A stretch of DNA of 21,848 nucleotides from JAUIAI01 sp049680625 (GCA_049680625.1 JBAUID010000105.1:1-21848), one strand, 5' to 3'. Counted from the first letter of the stretch, positions 1 to 8,255 are shown. Notes: generated by a model not told the origin, from the letters alone. A program made the numbers and translations.

Positions 1-1
1 G

Positions 2-1231
2 CATTTGACGGCAGACCTTTACGGCTGCAAATGTCTACCCGAACTGCTAACTGACTCCCAATCCCTGATCGATCTGTGCCACAAATTAGTTGGCAATTCA
101 GGGCTGACTATAGTCGACGATAAATTCCACACTTTTCCCGATTACGACGGCGCCCCCGGGGGAATAACCGGCGCCGTTTTGCTTGCTGAGTCTCACCTTG
201 CCCTGCACACGTGGCCAGAGCGGATGGGTGTCACGCTGGATGTCTACGTTTGCAATTTCACAACCGACAATTCGATGAAGGCCGAGCGACTGCTCGATGA
301 ACTGATTATCGCCTTCGCGCCAGACTCACAAAATACCAATCGAATTCTGCGCGGCTCAGCAGATCCGGAAAACAAAGCTGACGAATTGTTGCTGGAATGG
401 CTTAACCCGTATTCAGCCTACGGGTACCGTGCGCTGAAACGACTGGAAACCACACGTACGCCCTACCAGACACTTGAAGTGTTTGACACGCCGCAGTTTG
501 GAAAGCTGTTCCGCCTTGACGGTTGCTACATGACCTCTGAACGCGATGAATTCTTTTACCATGAGCCCATTATTCATACTGCTGCAATCCCACACCCGAA
601 TCCACGAACCGCACTGGTGGTTGGCGGCGGGGATGGCGGGTCAAGCGAAGAACTGCTTAAGTACGACAGTATCGAACGTGTCGTAATGGTTGAGTTAGAT
701 CCGGAAGTTGTCCGGGTTGCCAAGACTTATCTTGGTGAGGTCCACCGCGGTGCGTTTGATGATCCTCGCCTCGAAGTGATTATCGGTGACGGCTGGAAAT
801 TTGTTGAACAGACAAAAGAAAAATTCGACCTGATTGTTCTCGATCTAACCGATCCGGACACGCCGGCGCACGCACTGTATTCGCAAGAGTTTTTTGCCTT
901 GCTCAAGCGGGTAATGAAAGATAAAGCTTCTTTGACCTTACATATTGGCACCCCAATCTTTAAGCCAGAGGTTGTTAGCCGACACGTCACCTCGTTGCGT
1001 GCAGTATTCAGGCACGTACGACCGATGGGCGTTTATATCCCGCTATACGGTACTTATTGGGGTCTGGCATGTGCTTCAGACAGCCTCGATCCATTGGATA
1101 TCTCTGCCACCGAAATTGATGCCCGAATTGTCGAACGACAGATAGATAACCTGCAGTTTTACAATGGGGCAATGCATCACGCCGTGTTTGCCCTGCCTAA
1201 TTACTACAAGAAACTGGTCGGTGAGGCCTGA
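2..1231 (+). CDS. SpeD-SpeE fusion: S-adenosylmethionine decarboxylase proenzyme / spermidine synthase (5' partial)
   Basis: Two polyamine enzymes fused in one chain. The N-terminal ~115 residues are a class 1 AdoMet decarboxylase. Numbering from the TTG at base 5, it has the Glu62-Ser63 self-cleavage site that makes the pyruvoyl group (AESHLALHTWPE), with His68 and Cys83 as the expected catalytic residues. From about residue 130 to 408 is a spermidine synthase: ERDEFFYHE, the AdoMet-binding loop VVGGGDGGSSEE (205-216) and the LDLTDP loop with Asp280 and Asp283. By family knowledge the first half makes decarboxylated AdoMet, whose aminopropyl group the second half transfers to putrescine. The frame is open to the left edge and the bases before the TTG read His, as in family members just upstream of this point, so the true start is outside the window and TTG-5 is probably not the start. 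rsmE follows closely, suggesting co-transcription. Such fusions are known in bacteria but uncommon. Substrate choice (putrescine or another diamine) is not readable. Confidence 0.93.
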   Translation, partial: HLTADLYGCKCLPELLTDSQSLIDLCHKLVGNSGLTIVDDKFHTFPDYDGAPGGITGAVLLAESHLALHTWPERMGVTLDVYVCNFTTDNSMKAERLLDELIIAFAPDSQNTNRILRGSADPENKADELLLEWLNPYSAYGYRALKRLETTRTPYQTLEVFDTPQFGKLFRLDGCYMTSERDEFFYHEPIIHTAAIPHPNPRTALVVGGGDGGSSEELLKYDSIERVVMVELDPEVVRVAKTYLGEVHRGAFDDPRLEVIIGDGWKFVEQTKEKFDLIVLDLTDPDTPAHALYSQEFFALLKRVMKDKASLTLHIGTPIFKPEVVSRHVTSLRAVFRHVRPMGVYIPLYGTYWGLACASDSLDPLDISATEIDARIVERQIDNLQFYNGAMHHAVFALPNYYKKLVGEA

Positions 1232-1235
1232 TTCC

Positions 1236-1242
1236 GGTGGGG
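1236..1242 (+). promoter_or_regulatory. Ribosome binding site deciding the rsmE start
   Basis: GGTGGGG lies 10 nt before the ATG at 1253 but only 1 nt before the ATG at 1244. The spacing therefore favours the second ATG, which also gives the usual RsmE beginning (MTPRLYIP). Confidence 0.5.
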
Positions 1243-1252
1243 AATGGCATCA

Positions 1253-2062
1253 ATGACGCCACGCCTGTATATCCCCGCGCAGCAAATAGGCGCAGCCAGT
1301 GATCGCCTGGATCTGGATTCCCGGCTTAGTCATTATCTTTGCCAGGTTCTGCGCCTCAGAGAAGGTGACGCCATCGAAGTTTTTGATGGCATAGGAAACC
1401 GATTCTCGTCTTTTGTCATCGTGGCCGATAAACGCCGTGCAAGCATTCAACAACCTAAACCGACAACGTCTGCTGGGGACCATCGAATTAAAATCACCCT
1501 GATGCAGGGAATCGCCCGAGGCGATCGCATGGACTGGGTTATCGAGAAAGCCACTGAACTGGGGGTTCACCGGATAATTCCGCTACTGTCTGATCGAAGC
1601 ACTGTGCGACTCGACTCGCAACGCGCGGTGAAGCGACAACAACATTGGCAGCGGATCTGCGAAGCGGCATGTATGCAATGTGGGCTCGACACGCTGCCCG
1701 ATATCCAAATGCCGGTGACACTTGAACAAGCGGTGCACGCAAATCAATCGACGTGGGGCAAAGAATCAAGCATGAACCATTTGCTGCACTTGAGTCTGGA
1801 TGGCCCGCATTTGCTCAGCCCCTGGGCACATTCAACCCTGGCCCCTGTGAATAGCCCAGTTAAAAAAGGTAACCAGGCGCCTGAAGTGGCTCTGGCTGTT
1901 GGACCAGAAAGTGGGTTCTCCGAAGCTGAAGAAAAGACACTCGTACAAGCCGGCGCAATTGGCGTCGGGCTGGGGCCACGCGTGCTGCGCACGGAAACCG
2001 CCGGGGTTGTCGCGATCAGCCTGATCCAGGCCGTTGCCGGTGACCTTGGCTCGGGCAGTTGA
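1253..2062 (+). CDS. rsmE: 16S rRNA (uracil-1498-N3)-methyltransferase RsmE
   Basis: A SPOUT-class methyltransferase that, by family knowledge, methylates N3 of U1498 in 16S rRNA using AdoMet. The protein is 269 aa, near the usual ~245-250. An N-terminal PUA-like domain (about 1-70) contains the conserved HYLCQVLRLREGD. The SPOUT domain carries IARGDRMDWVIEKATELGV (87-105), GPESGF (217-222, usually GPEGGF) and the knotted AdoMet site LGPRVLRTETA (240-250). A stretch of about 40 residues around 165-208 is longer than usual. The ATG at 1253 is preferred over the in-frame ATG at 1244 because of ribosome-site spacing. The gene starts about 21 nt after the speD-speE fusion stop, so one transcript is likely. 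It converges with the barstar gene. Confidence 0.93.
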   Translation: MTPRLYIPAQQIGAASDRLDLDSRLSHYLCQVLRLREGDAIEVFDGIGNRFSSFVIVADKRRASIQQPKPTTSAGDHRIKITLMQGIARGDRMDWVIEKATELGVHRIIPLLSDRSTVRLDSQRAVKRQQHWQRICEAACMQCGLDTLPDIQMPVTLEQAVHANQSTWGKESSMNHLLHLSLDGPHLLSPWAHSTLAPVNSPVKKGNQAPEVALAVGPESGFSEAEEKTLVQAGAIGVGLGPRVLRTETAGVVAISLIQAVAGDLGSGS

Positions 2063-2064
2063 AA

Positions 2065-2091
2065 GCGTCAGCCAAAAGGTTCAGCTGACGC
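2065..2091. terminator. Perfect 8-bp hairpin between convergent genes
   Basis: GCGTCAGC (2065-2072) and GCTGACGC (2084-2091) are exact reverse complements around an 11-nt loop, starting 3 nt after the rsmE stop. No T-tract follows on either strand, so intrinsic termination is not certain. It may instead protect 3' ends or help Rho-dependent ending. Confidence 0.45.
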
Positions 2092-2100
2092 CACCCTCGC

Positions 2101-2126
2101 CAGCGGCCAGCACTACGCGGCCGCTG
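2101..2126. terminator. Second perfect 8-bp GC-rich hairpin, spanning the barstar stop codon
   Basis: CAGCGGCC (2101-2108) pairs exactly with GGCCGCTG (2119-2126) around a 10-nt loop. The barstar stop codon lies in the loop and its poly-Ala tail in one arm. No U-tract is visible. With the hairpin at 2065-2091 it forms a tandem pair between the convergent rsmE and barstar genes. Confidence 0.4.
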
Positions 2127-2532
2127 CAGCTTTGTTTACCGAGTAAAAGACCCGAAACGCCACTTGGTTGTCATCAAAGAAATCGGCGGCGTCCCGAAAC
2201 ACATCAAGCACCCGGTTGCGTTCTACGGCATCAAATTCTGCTGTTTGCGGTAGCCCCTCCAGGACAATGACAAATCCCGGTTTATCAGCCCTACGATCAG
2301 GTTCCATATCGGTGACACAGTCATACAACGCGTCGAGATTCTCCCCGAAGTAGTCACCAAAGTGAAAACTGCTCGCTATCTGTTTCAGGATGCTGAGCTT
2401 GTCAGTACAGGCGGCACACGACACATATAGAAAGGTCTGTTGAAAATTAGCAGCTGACTCCCGGAGTTCACTCAATTTGTAGGCACTAAGCGGCAGAACT
2501 GCCTGCGGCGGCAAGTTCGATAAGACACTCAT
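2113..2532 (-). CDS. Barstar-family ribonuclease inhibitor (immunity protein)
   Basis: A 139-residue cytoplasmic protein without a signal peptide. The barstar signature is clear: GDYFGENLDALYDC (59-72), matching the inhibitory helix of barstar, where two Asp residues plug the RNase active site (Asp67 and Asp71 here). The chain is longer than Bacillus barstar (~90 aa), with about 30 extra N-terminal residues and a short poly-Ala end. Its ATG overlaps the TGA of the upstream ribonuclease gene (ATGA), and AAGGGG lies 7 nt before the ATG, so translation is probably coupled and the inhibitor made together with the toxin. The expected role is to bind and neutralise the neighbouring RNase inside the cell. 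The partner assignment is inferred from adjacency and family knowledge. Confidence 0.9.
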   Translation of the reverse strand: MSVLSNLPPQAVLPLSAYKLSELRESAANFQQTFLYVSCAACTDKLSILKQIASSFHFGDYFGENLDALYDCVTDMEPDRRADKPGFVIVLEGLPQTAEFDAVERNRVLDVFRDAADFFDDNQVAFRVFYSVNKAAAAA

Positions 2533-2960
2533 GGTTGGGCCCCTTGAATCCGCTGAAACGTTTTGTAGTGATCCTGGGTGTAGTACATCACGTCAGGCCT
2601 GGTGCGCGCCGTACCACCGGCAACGACCCGGCGTGCGCCCCTGGACCGCTCCCCAGGAGTCACCACAGTGTACTCGCGGTAGTAACCACGCTTTTTGTCC
2701 GGCAAGCGGCGTTCGCGATTTTGAAAAACCGTACCGTCTTTGTCATAGCGAAATGGCCCGCCCTGATATATCTGACGAATGACCGCCTTACCCTCGGCTG
2801 GCAGCGCGGCGAAGGCGATTGCTTTGCTGTTGATTTGAACCGGTGGATTCTGACCGCTGCTGCCAGTATTTTGCTGCCCGCCGCGATCAAACTGACCAGT
2901 ACCAAAAATCGCCGCCAGGACGGCAGCGACAATTATAGAAATCAGTCGTTTTTTGTTCAT
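2529..2960 (-). CDS. Exported guanyl-specific ribonuclease, RNase Sa/barnase (N1/T1) family
   Basis: A 143-residue precursor. MNKKR followed by a hydrophobic run (about 6-20) is a signal peptide or membrane anchor. A Gly/Gln/Asn-rich linker (about 27-42) precedes the catalytic domain (about 48-140). That domain matches Streptomyces RNase Sa closely: GGPFRYDKDGTVFQNRE (67-83), GYYREYTVVTPG (92-103) and DHYKTF (130-135). By alignment to RNase Sa, the catalytic residues are Glu96, Arg111 and His131, all present. By family knowledge it cleaves RNA after G through a 2',3'-cyclic intermediate. The ATG at 2960 is preferred over longer readings because the signal sequence begins there and AGGA sits 8 nt upstream. 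The barstar gene follows with a 4-nt overlap. Roles in nutrient RNA use or in competition are both possible. I see no delivery domain of a polymorphic toxin. Confidence 0.92.
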   Translation of the reverse strand: MNKKRLISIIVAAVLAAIFGTGQFDRGGQQNTGSSGQNPPVQINSKAIAFAALPAEGKAVIRQIYQGGPFRYDKDGTVFQNRERRLPDKKRGYYREYTVVTPGERSRGARRVVAGGTARTRPDVMYYTQDHYKTFQRIQGAQP

Positions 2961-3155
2961 CCTCGCAATCCTATGCGAAACGCGAAGAATTGACGAGGCT
3001 ACAAGTTGGTTTACGGCACAGGCCGCAACAATTGGCACAACCCGATCGTCCCCGCCACAGGCAATGTCCGTCCGAGACGCATCACCACAAGACGCTCGAT
3101 GGGCTAATAGCCAAATAGTACCGGTTACCTCAGGCTAACGACGGTTTACTTTTGC
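2961..3155. other. Intergenic region upstream of the RNase gene
   Basis: 195 bp between the DUF1631 stop and the RNase start, both leftward, so it should contain the RNase-barstar promoter. I find no convincing -35/-10 pair and no strong hairpin. A weak imperfect palindrome lies around 3122-3137 (GTTACCTCAGGCTAAC). No conserved small gene is evident. Confidence 0.3.
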
Positions 3156-5438
3156 TTAAGCTGGTTGCGATTCAGCCGCGGTTGCTGGCGCCCCGGCTTC
3201 CTCGACCGCGGAACCCACGGCCTCGATGGCCCGATCGATAGTGGCTTCAGCATTGTTTCGAACCAGTCTTCCGGCTTCCAGCATTGCAATCATGTCATCT
3301 CGAGAGACTGAACGGGCAAAATCGGGAAAGCGCGACAAGGCAAACAACTTTCGTGCCGGGCTGATCCAGGCTAGTTTGACCACAATGGGTTGCTCGCCGT
3401 CTTCCAACAGCTTCAGCTGCTGCCCCTTGGTCAGCTTGTCAACAACCGAGGCACTGGCAGTAGATTCCTGTGGCGACAACTCCTCGGGCAGTTCAACAAA
3501 TTTTGCGAACTCAACCCGACCATCCCGACGCAACCGGACATTGGACGGTTTGTCATCATTGTTGAGTTCGCCCTTACCGTGGCGAGCCTTGGCAGTCTGA
3601 ATTGACCGGGTATGCCATTTCATTAACTCATCAAAAAACCGGTCGTGCTGACCTTTTATCGTTGACAGGCGCCCGAGCCCATCGTTCAGGCCCTTGATCA
3701 TCTTCGGCAAAACCAGGGCCATACGGTTTATTTCCGTAGCCCGGGTCACCACAACCGACCAAATGAGTTGTTCGGCAATCTCCAGGTAAACGGCGGTTGT
3801 CTCTTCACCTTCTTTTACACGCGCATCAACCATGACTTCTGTCCACCAGTCCTGAATAAATTCGCGAACAAATGCCGGGGTGGCCTCGTCAAGCCGGCTC
3901 AGTAATTCTCGCCGGACGTTTTCACCTGCGAGCGATGTAATTTCCACTTGCTGGGCCGCGGTAGTCAGGTCAGCAAGTTCACTGGCTCGCCGTGTCACCT
4001 CACTGTCCTCGAGCCGGCTCAGGCGCTCAAGTGCAGTGTCGAAAACAGACAGGTCTCTGTCAAATTCAATCAAAACAGTACTGACAATATCCGAAATACC
4101 GGTTACGAAAGCAGAACCTTCATTCGAATCCGTGTCCGGGTCGCAACTGAGCTCTGATGCACGGTCGATCAGGCGTCGCATCGGATGCTGGCGGCTCGCA
4201 AAGAAACTGCGATCCAGCAATGCGGCTTTTACGGCAACAACCTGCAATCGGAGCAGCTGGGTCTTTACCGGGGCCGGGATACGAGGGTCGTCATACAGAA
4301 AATCGAAAATCAGCGAGACAATTTCTACCGTCAGCTGATCCAGCGGCGAGCCGCTTCCTCGCGCTTGTTGGGTAATTTTTTGCAGGGTCTGCTGATCCTG
4401 CTCGTTGTTCTCGTCGCTATGACCCTGCAAACTGTCGAGGGCCGCAATTAATTCTTCCGGTGGCGCTTCCGATTCGTTACCGACAGCAAAGTTCTTCGGC
4501 TCGGACAACATACGTACCGCCGAATGCCGTGCCTGCACCCCACCCTCTGCAACCTGGTTCGCCAGTGCCTGAAGAATCGAGTTACGCGCCGGGCCAGCCG
4601 GCGGCAGAATAAATGTCTCCTCGTTGGGCGCACCAGTTGCGCGTCTCAAATGCTCCATTCCTTCTTCAACCTCAGCCGGCTGACCTGCGGAATTTCTCCC
4701 GGAGTCAGGGGTCAGGGAAACCCTTGGCTTGATACGGGGCAATACCTGATGCTCACGTAGCTGGGCATTGACTTTTGCATAGACCGAATTCAGATTAGCG
4801 CTGACATAGGGTTCGAATGCTTCGAGCAAAGCCATGCGTACATCGGCAACGTCACCGGCTTGGTCAATGGCGATTTGGAGCGCTTCATAGACAAATTCCG
4901 GCGCCGCCGGATGAGCATCCTCTTCAAACCAGTCCCGGGCCATTAATGCCCCAAAGCGGGCGCGTATTCCAAGGACTTCGTCCGAATCGAGTTTATTCTT
5001 GGTTCGGTTAACCAGTCGTCCTCGCCGAAGCTTGTCTCGAATAAAGCTGTCTTCTACCAGCGCCAACTCCTGGTCGTTGTCAGCGGCCTTCGCCTGAGTG
5101 GGGTTATTACCCAGCTGGCGATCAAATATCTTGTCGAAGTGTTCACCAAATGCTGACTCAACAGCTGCTTTTTTCGCACCGACAACAGCAGCGGCTTCTA
5201 CCAGGACTCGCTGCTCACTTTCATCAACTTTTTTAGTTGCCAGAGATGACAAATCTTCACTCATCTGGCCAAGGGCTTTGGCGACAACCTGGCGGACGCC
5301 GGTAACAACGGCACCACGACTGTGAGAGAGTATGTCGCGGCGACGAGCTGGATCAATATCTAACTCTTCGCCGGATCGGTATCCGTGCGCCGCGTCGGGC
5401 AAGTTCTCTTCGCGAGGCAGGTCTATCGATGAGGTCAT
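3156..5438 (-). CDS. DUF1631 family protein, function unknown
   Basis: About 760 residues, typical for DUF1631 proteins. I recognise the family from the N-terminal layout (SRGAVVTGVRQVVAKAL, then a charged helical stretch) and the C-terminal module around VKLAWISPARKLFALSRF, which is usual near the end of this family. The rest is strongly helical and charged, with no membrane segments or signal peptide, so it is probably cytosolic. The Met at 5438 (MTSSIDLPRE) is chosen as start. An in-frame TTG at 5522 would add 28 atypical residues. Neither has a clear ribosome site, so the start is uncertain. It is transcribed in the same direction as the RNase gene but 195 bp away, so no operon is implied. 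No biochemical function is established to my knowledge, and none is suggested by the neighbours. Confidence 0.75.
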   Translation of the reverse strand: MTSSIDLPREENLPDAAHGYRSGEELDIDPARRRDILSHSRGAVVTGVRQVVAKALGQMSEDLSSLATKKVDESEQRVLVEAAAVVGAKKAAVESAFGEHFDKIFDRQLGNNPTQAKAADNDQELALVEDSFIRDKLRRGRLVNRTKNKLDSDEVLGIRARFGALMARDWFEEDAHPAAPEFVYEALQIAIDQAGDVADVRMALLEAFEPYVSANLNSVYAKVNAQLREHQVLPRIKPRVSLTPDSGRNSAGQPAEVEEGMEHLRRATGAPNEETFILPPAGPARNSILQALANQVAEGGVQARHSAVRMLSEPKNFAVGNESEAPPEELIAALDSLQGHSDENNEQDQQTLQKITQQARGSGSPLDQLTVEIVSLIFDFLYDDPRIPAPVKTQLLRLQVVAVKAALLDRSFFASRQHPMRRLIDRASELSCDPDTDSNEGSAFVTGISDIVSTVLIEFDRDLSVFDTALERLSRLEDSEVTRRASELADLTTAAQQVEITSLAGENVRRELLSRLDEATPAFVREFIQDWWTEVMVDARVKEGEETTAVYLEIAEQLIWSVVVTRATEINRMALVLPKMIKGLNDGLGRLSTIKGQHDRFFDELMKWHTRSIQTAKARHGKGELNNDDKPSNVRLRRDGRVEFAKFVELPEELSPQESTASASVVDKLTKGQQLKLLEDGEQPIVVKLAWISPARKLFALSRFPDFARSVSRDDMIAMLEAGRLVRNNAEATIDRAIEAVGSAVEEAGAPATAAESQPA

Positions 5439-5670
5439 ATCAGATGTAGCCAATTGAGAAAGTCGGTAAAACCATAAGTAGGTTGCTTCCTCTAGCGTAG
5501 TTTGCACACAAGAACCGGTCAACGACCCAGACAGTCACAATGTGCCACTCCTCAGTTACCGCCGACCAACGGCAGCTCTTGCTACACCAGTGGCGCCTTC
5601 ATAAATGATGCAAGGTGAGATTTCTGCTGATCTTGCAAGCAGACGCTGGCGCTTTGCTACATGTCATTAT
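5439..5670. other. Intergenic region between maeB end and DUF1631 start
   Basis: 232 bp. It holds only weak inverted repeats (TGCAAG at 5609-5614 with CTTGCA at 5632-5637, and CTGCT with AGCAG nearby). There is no clear T-tract terminator or promoter, and no gene that I can support. Confidence 0.3.
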
Positions 5671-7956
5671 CTAATTGTGAGGCCTGTCGTAATTTGCATC
5701 GATAACTGTCCAGGCCGTCATGTTGACAATTCGTCGGATCGTTGACGACGGTGTCATGATGTGAACCGGGCCGTTGGCTCCAAGCAGAACCGGGCCAATT
5801 GCAATGCCGTGCCCGGCAACAACCTTCAGCAGGTTGTACGCAATATTGGCTGCATCGAGATTGGGCAAGACCAGCAAATTCGCTTCCCCCTCAAAACTCG
5901 CACCTGGCATGAACCGTTCGCGCATCGCAGTGTCTAGCGCCATATCGCCGTGCATTTCGCCATCGACCGTCAGCTTGGGCGCTCGTTCCCTGATTATCGC
6001 GAGAGCATTGCGCATTTTTAATGCTTCTTCAGTTTTCGACGAACCATAGTTCGAATGTGACAACAAGGCCAGCTTTGGCTCGATGCCAAATCTCATTAAC
6101 TCTTCGGCCGCCATAATGGAGATCTCGGCAACTTGTTCAGCCGTTGGGTTCAGGTTGACATGGGTATCAACCAGGGTCACCTGACGATCGGGCAACATCA
6201 GTGTATTCATCGCCGCGTATACGGTGGCACCATCGCGCTTACCGATCACCTGATCAATGAAGCGCAGATGCTCCGCCATTTCCCCGACCGTCCCGCATAC
6301 CATGCCATGCGCCTCACCCTTATGCATCATCATGGCACCAATCAGGCTCATGCGACGCCTCATATCCAGGCGTGCAAGTTGCTCTGAAACGCCCTCACGC
6401 CGGGTTAACTCAAGATAGCTTTGCCAGTAATCCCGATACCTGTCGTCCTGCTCCGGGTTGACCAATTCGAAATCGATTCCGGGCCTGATCCGCAAACCCT
6501 GGCGCTCAATAACCATATCAACCACTGCCGGGCGACCAATCAGAACCGGGTCGGCAATATTCTCGTCGACAACCACCTGAATAGCCCGCAAAACCATTTC
6601 TTCCTCACCTTCAGCAAAGACGACCCGGCGCCGCGTTGCATCGCGTGCGGCGGCAAAAATCGGCTTCATGAAATTGCCGGAATGGTAAACAAACTGCTGT
6701 AACTGAGCACGATAGGCGTCGAAATCATCGATTGGCCGAGTCGCAACACCCGATTCCATTGCGGCTTTGGCAACAGCCGGCGCGATACGCACAATCAGAC
6801 GCGGATCGAAAGGTCTGGGAATCAGATATTCCGGTCCAAAAACAGCAGCACCACCACCGTAAGCAGCGGTGACTACATCCGACTGCTCTACCCTTGCCAA
6901 CTCGGCGACGGCACGAACCGCAGCGACCTCCATCTCACGCGTGATTGTCGTCGCCCCAACGTCAAGAGCCCCACGGAAAATAAATGGAAAGCATAAGACG
7001 TTGTTTACCTGATTCGGGTAGTCGGTGCGACCCGTGGCAATGACGGCATCGTCCCGAACCGATCTGACGTCTTCGGGAAGGATCTCAGGATTCGGGTTCG
7101 CGAGAGCAAAAATTAGCGGGTTGGCCGCCATTCTCTTAACCATGTCCTGCTTCAGGACACCACCTGCAGACAGGCCCAAAAACACATCTGCGCCATCAAT
7201 GACTTCGGCAAGCGTTCTTAATGGGGTGTCTTGAACATAACGTGACTTCGCCTCGTCCATCAACTCGGTACGGCCCTTGTAAACCAGCCCTGCAATATCC
7301 GTTACCCAGACATTTTCGACTGGCAAGCCAAGGTCAACGAGTAACTCAAGACATGCCAGTGCGGCCGCACCTGCGCCGCTAACGACAAACTTGACTTCTG
7401 TAATATCTTTTTTAACAACCTGCAATCCGTTAAGAATCGCTGCGCCGACAACAATCGCCGTGCCGTGCTGGTCATCATGAAAAACCGGAATATTCATCCG
7501 CTCACGCAGAACGCGTTCGACGTAAAAACAATCCGGCGCTTTGATGTCTTCCAGGTTGATCCCACCAAAGGTGGGCTCCAGGGCGGCGATAATATCGATG
7601 AGTTTGTCAAGATTTGTCTCGGCAATTTCGAGATCAAAGACATCAATACCTGCAAATTTCTTGAAAAGAACAGCCTTGCCTTCCATCACGGGTTTTGACG
7701 CAAGCGGACCAATATCACCCAGGCCAAGCACGGCAGTGCCGTTAGTTACCACGGCAACCAGATTTCCTTTTGCGGTGTACCGGAAGGCAGCTGCCGGGTC
7801 CGCAACAATTTCTTCGCACGCCGCTGCCACACCAGGGGAATAAGCAAGAGCGAGGTCACGCTGGTTAGTCAGGCTCTTGGTTGCCGTAACAGAAATTTTT
7901 CCGGGTTGTCCCGCCTCGTGGTATCGAAGTGCCGCTGCTCTTAATTGGGGATCCAT
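5671..7956 (-). CDS. maeB: NADP-type malic enzyme with phosphotransacetylase-like C-terminal domain
   Basis: Oxidative decarboxylation of malate to pyruvate, making reduced nicotinamide cofactor in the cytosol. The protein is 761 aa, the usual size for the MaeB group. The malic N-terminal domain (about 15-150) carries LAYSPGVAAACEEI with Tyr39, EGKAVLFKKFAG with Lys94, and the metal ligands at NLEDI (134-138) and HDDQHGTA (160-167). The nucleotide-binding domain has VVSGAGAAAL (191-200) and LANPNPEI (285-292). Residues ~428-755 are a phosphotransacetylase-like domain, which in this group is mainly regulatory (acetyl-CoA inhibition). The ATG at 7956 gives the standard MDPQLRAAALRYHEAGQPGK start. 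The frame stays open to 8142, but those 62 residues look non-protein-like. The ribosome site is weak. The gene is divergent from zwf, with HexR-like boxes in the shared gap. NADP preference is assumed from the family, not read. Confidence 0.93.
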   Translation of the reverse strand: MDPQLRAAALRYHEAGQPGKISVTATKSLTNQRDLALAYSPGVAAACEEIVADPAAAFRYTAKGNLVAVVTNGTAVLGLGDIGPLASKPVMEGKAVLFKKFAGIDVFDLEIAETNLDKLIDIIAALEPTFGGINLEDIKAPDCFYVERVLRERMNIPVFHDDQHGTAIVVGAAILNGLQVVKKDITEVKFVVSGAGAAALACLELLVDLGLPVENVWVTDIAGLVYKGRTELMDEAKSRYVQDTPLRTLAEVIDGADVFLGLSAGGVLKQDMVKRMAANPLIFALANPNPEILPEDVRSVRDDAVIATGRTDYPNQVNNVLCFPFIFRGALDVGATTITREMEVAAVRAVAELARVEQSDVVTAAYGGGAAVFGPEYLIPRPFDPRLIVRIAPAVAKAAMESGVATRPIDDFDAYRAQLQQFVYHSGNFMKPIFAAARDATRRRVVFAEGEEEMVLRAIQVVVDENIADPVLIGRPAVVDMVIERQGLRIRPGIDFELVNPEQDDRYRDYWQSYLELTRREGVSEQLARLDMRRRMSLIGAMMMHKGEAHGMVCGTVGEMAEHLRFIDQVIGKRDGATVYAAMNTLMLPDRQVTLVDTHVNLNPTAEQVAEISIMAAEELMRFGIEPKLALLSHSNYGSSKTEEALKMRNALAIIRERAPKLTVDGEMHGDMALDTAMRERFMPGASFEGEANLLVLPNLDAANIAYNLLKVVAGHGIAIGPVLLGANGPVHIMTPSSTIRRIVNMTAWTVIDANYDRPHN

Positions 7957-8201
7957 CAGTGTCCATTGGTTGGAAGGCTGGTTCGGTACTGACCGCTGAA
8001 TCAGGGGCGCACCGCATTTGTTAGAACTGCCAGTGTATCCCGCGCCGACGTTAATGAACCAATAACGAAACCGCATGTTTGTTATGACTAAATCGATGCA
8101 ACCCATCGTCGGGCAATCTGTACCAGTCGACCCTGTCAGCACCCCGGTTCAGAGTCGTCAACTTGCCTGGCTGCCCTCCAATACCCTCTCGACACATATT
8201 T

Positions 8202-8216
8202 CGTAACTAAATTACA
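8202..8216. promoter_or_regulatory. HexR-like operator, maeB side
   Basis: CGTAACTAAATTACA matches the HexR consensus as I recall it (TGTAATTAAATTACA) at 13 of 15 positions. It lies about 33-47 nt downstream of the proposed maeB transcription start, where a bound repressor would act as a roadblock, and about 100 nt upstream of the proposed zwf start. The hexR gene is in the adjacent operon. Confidence 0.7.
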
Positions 8217-8255
8217 ACCTATAAGCGACAAAAAAGGCTACGAATACGGTGCTAT

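Noticed and set aside
2535..2993. Open frame of about 150 codons opposite the RNase gene
   Set aside because: No family resemblance and no ribosome site; it is fully antisense to a gene with an intact catalytic triad.
2961..3038. Longer start of the RNase gene (26 extra residues)
   Set aside because: The extra residues would bury the signal sequence; the ATG at 2960 has AGGA 8 nt upstream and begins a normal signal peptide.
5609..5637. TGCAAG/CTTGCA inverted repeat downstream of maeB
   Set aside because: A 6-bp stem with a long loop and no T-tract; could be chance.
7957..8142. A 62-residue N-terminal extension of maeB
   Set aside because: The residues are unlike MaeB proteins, which begin at the MDPQLR sequence, and the extension would lie in the control region.
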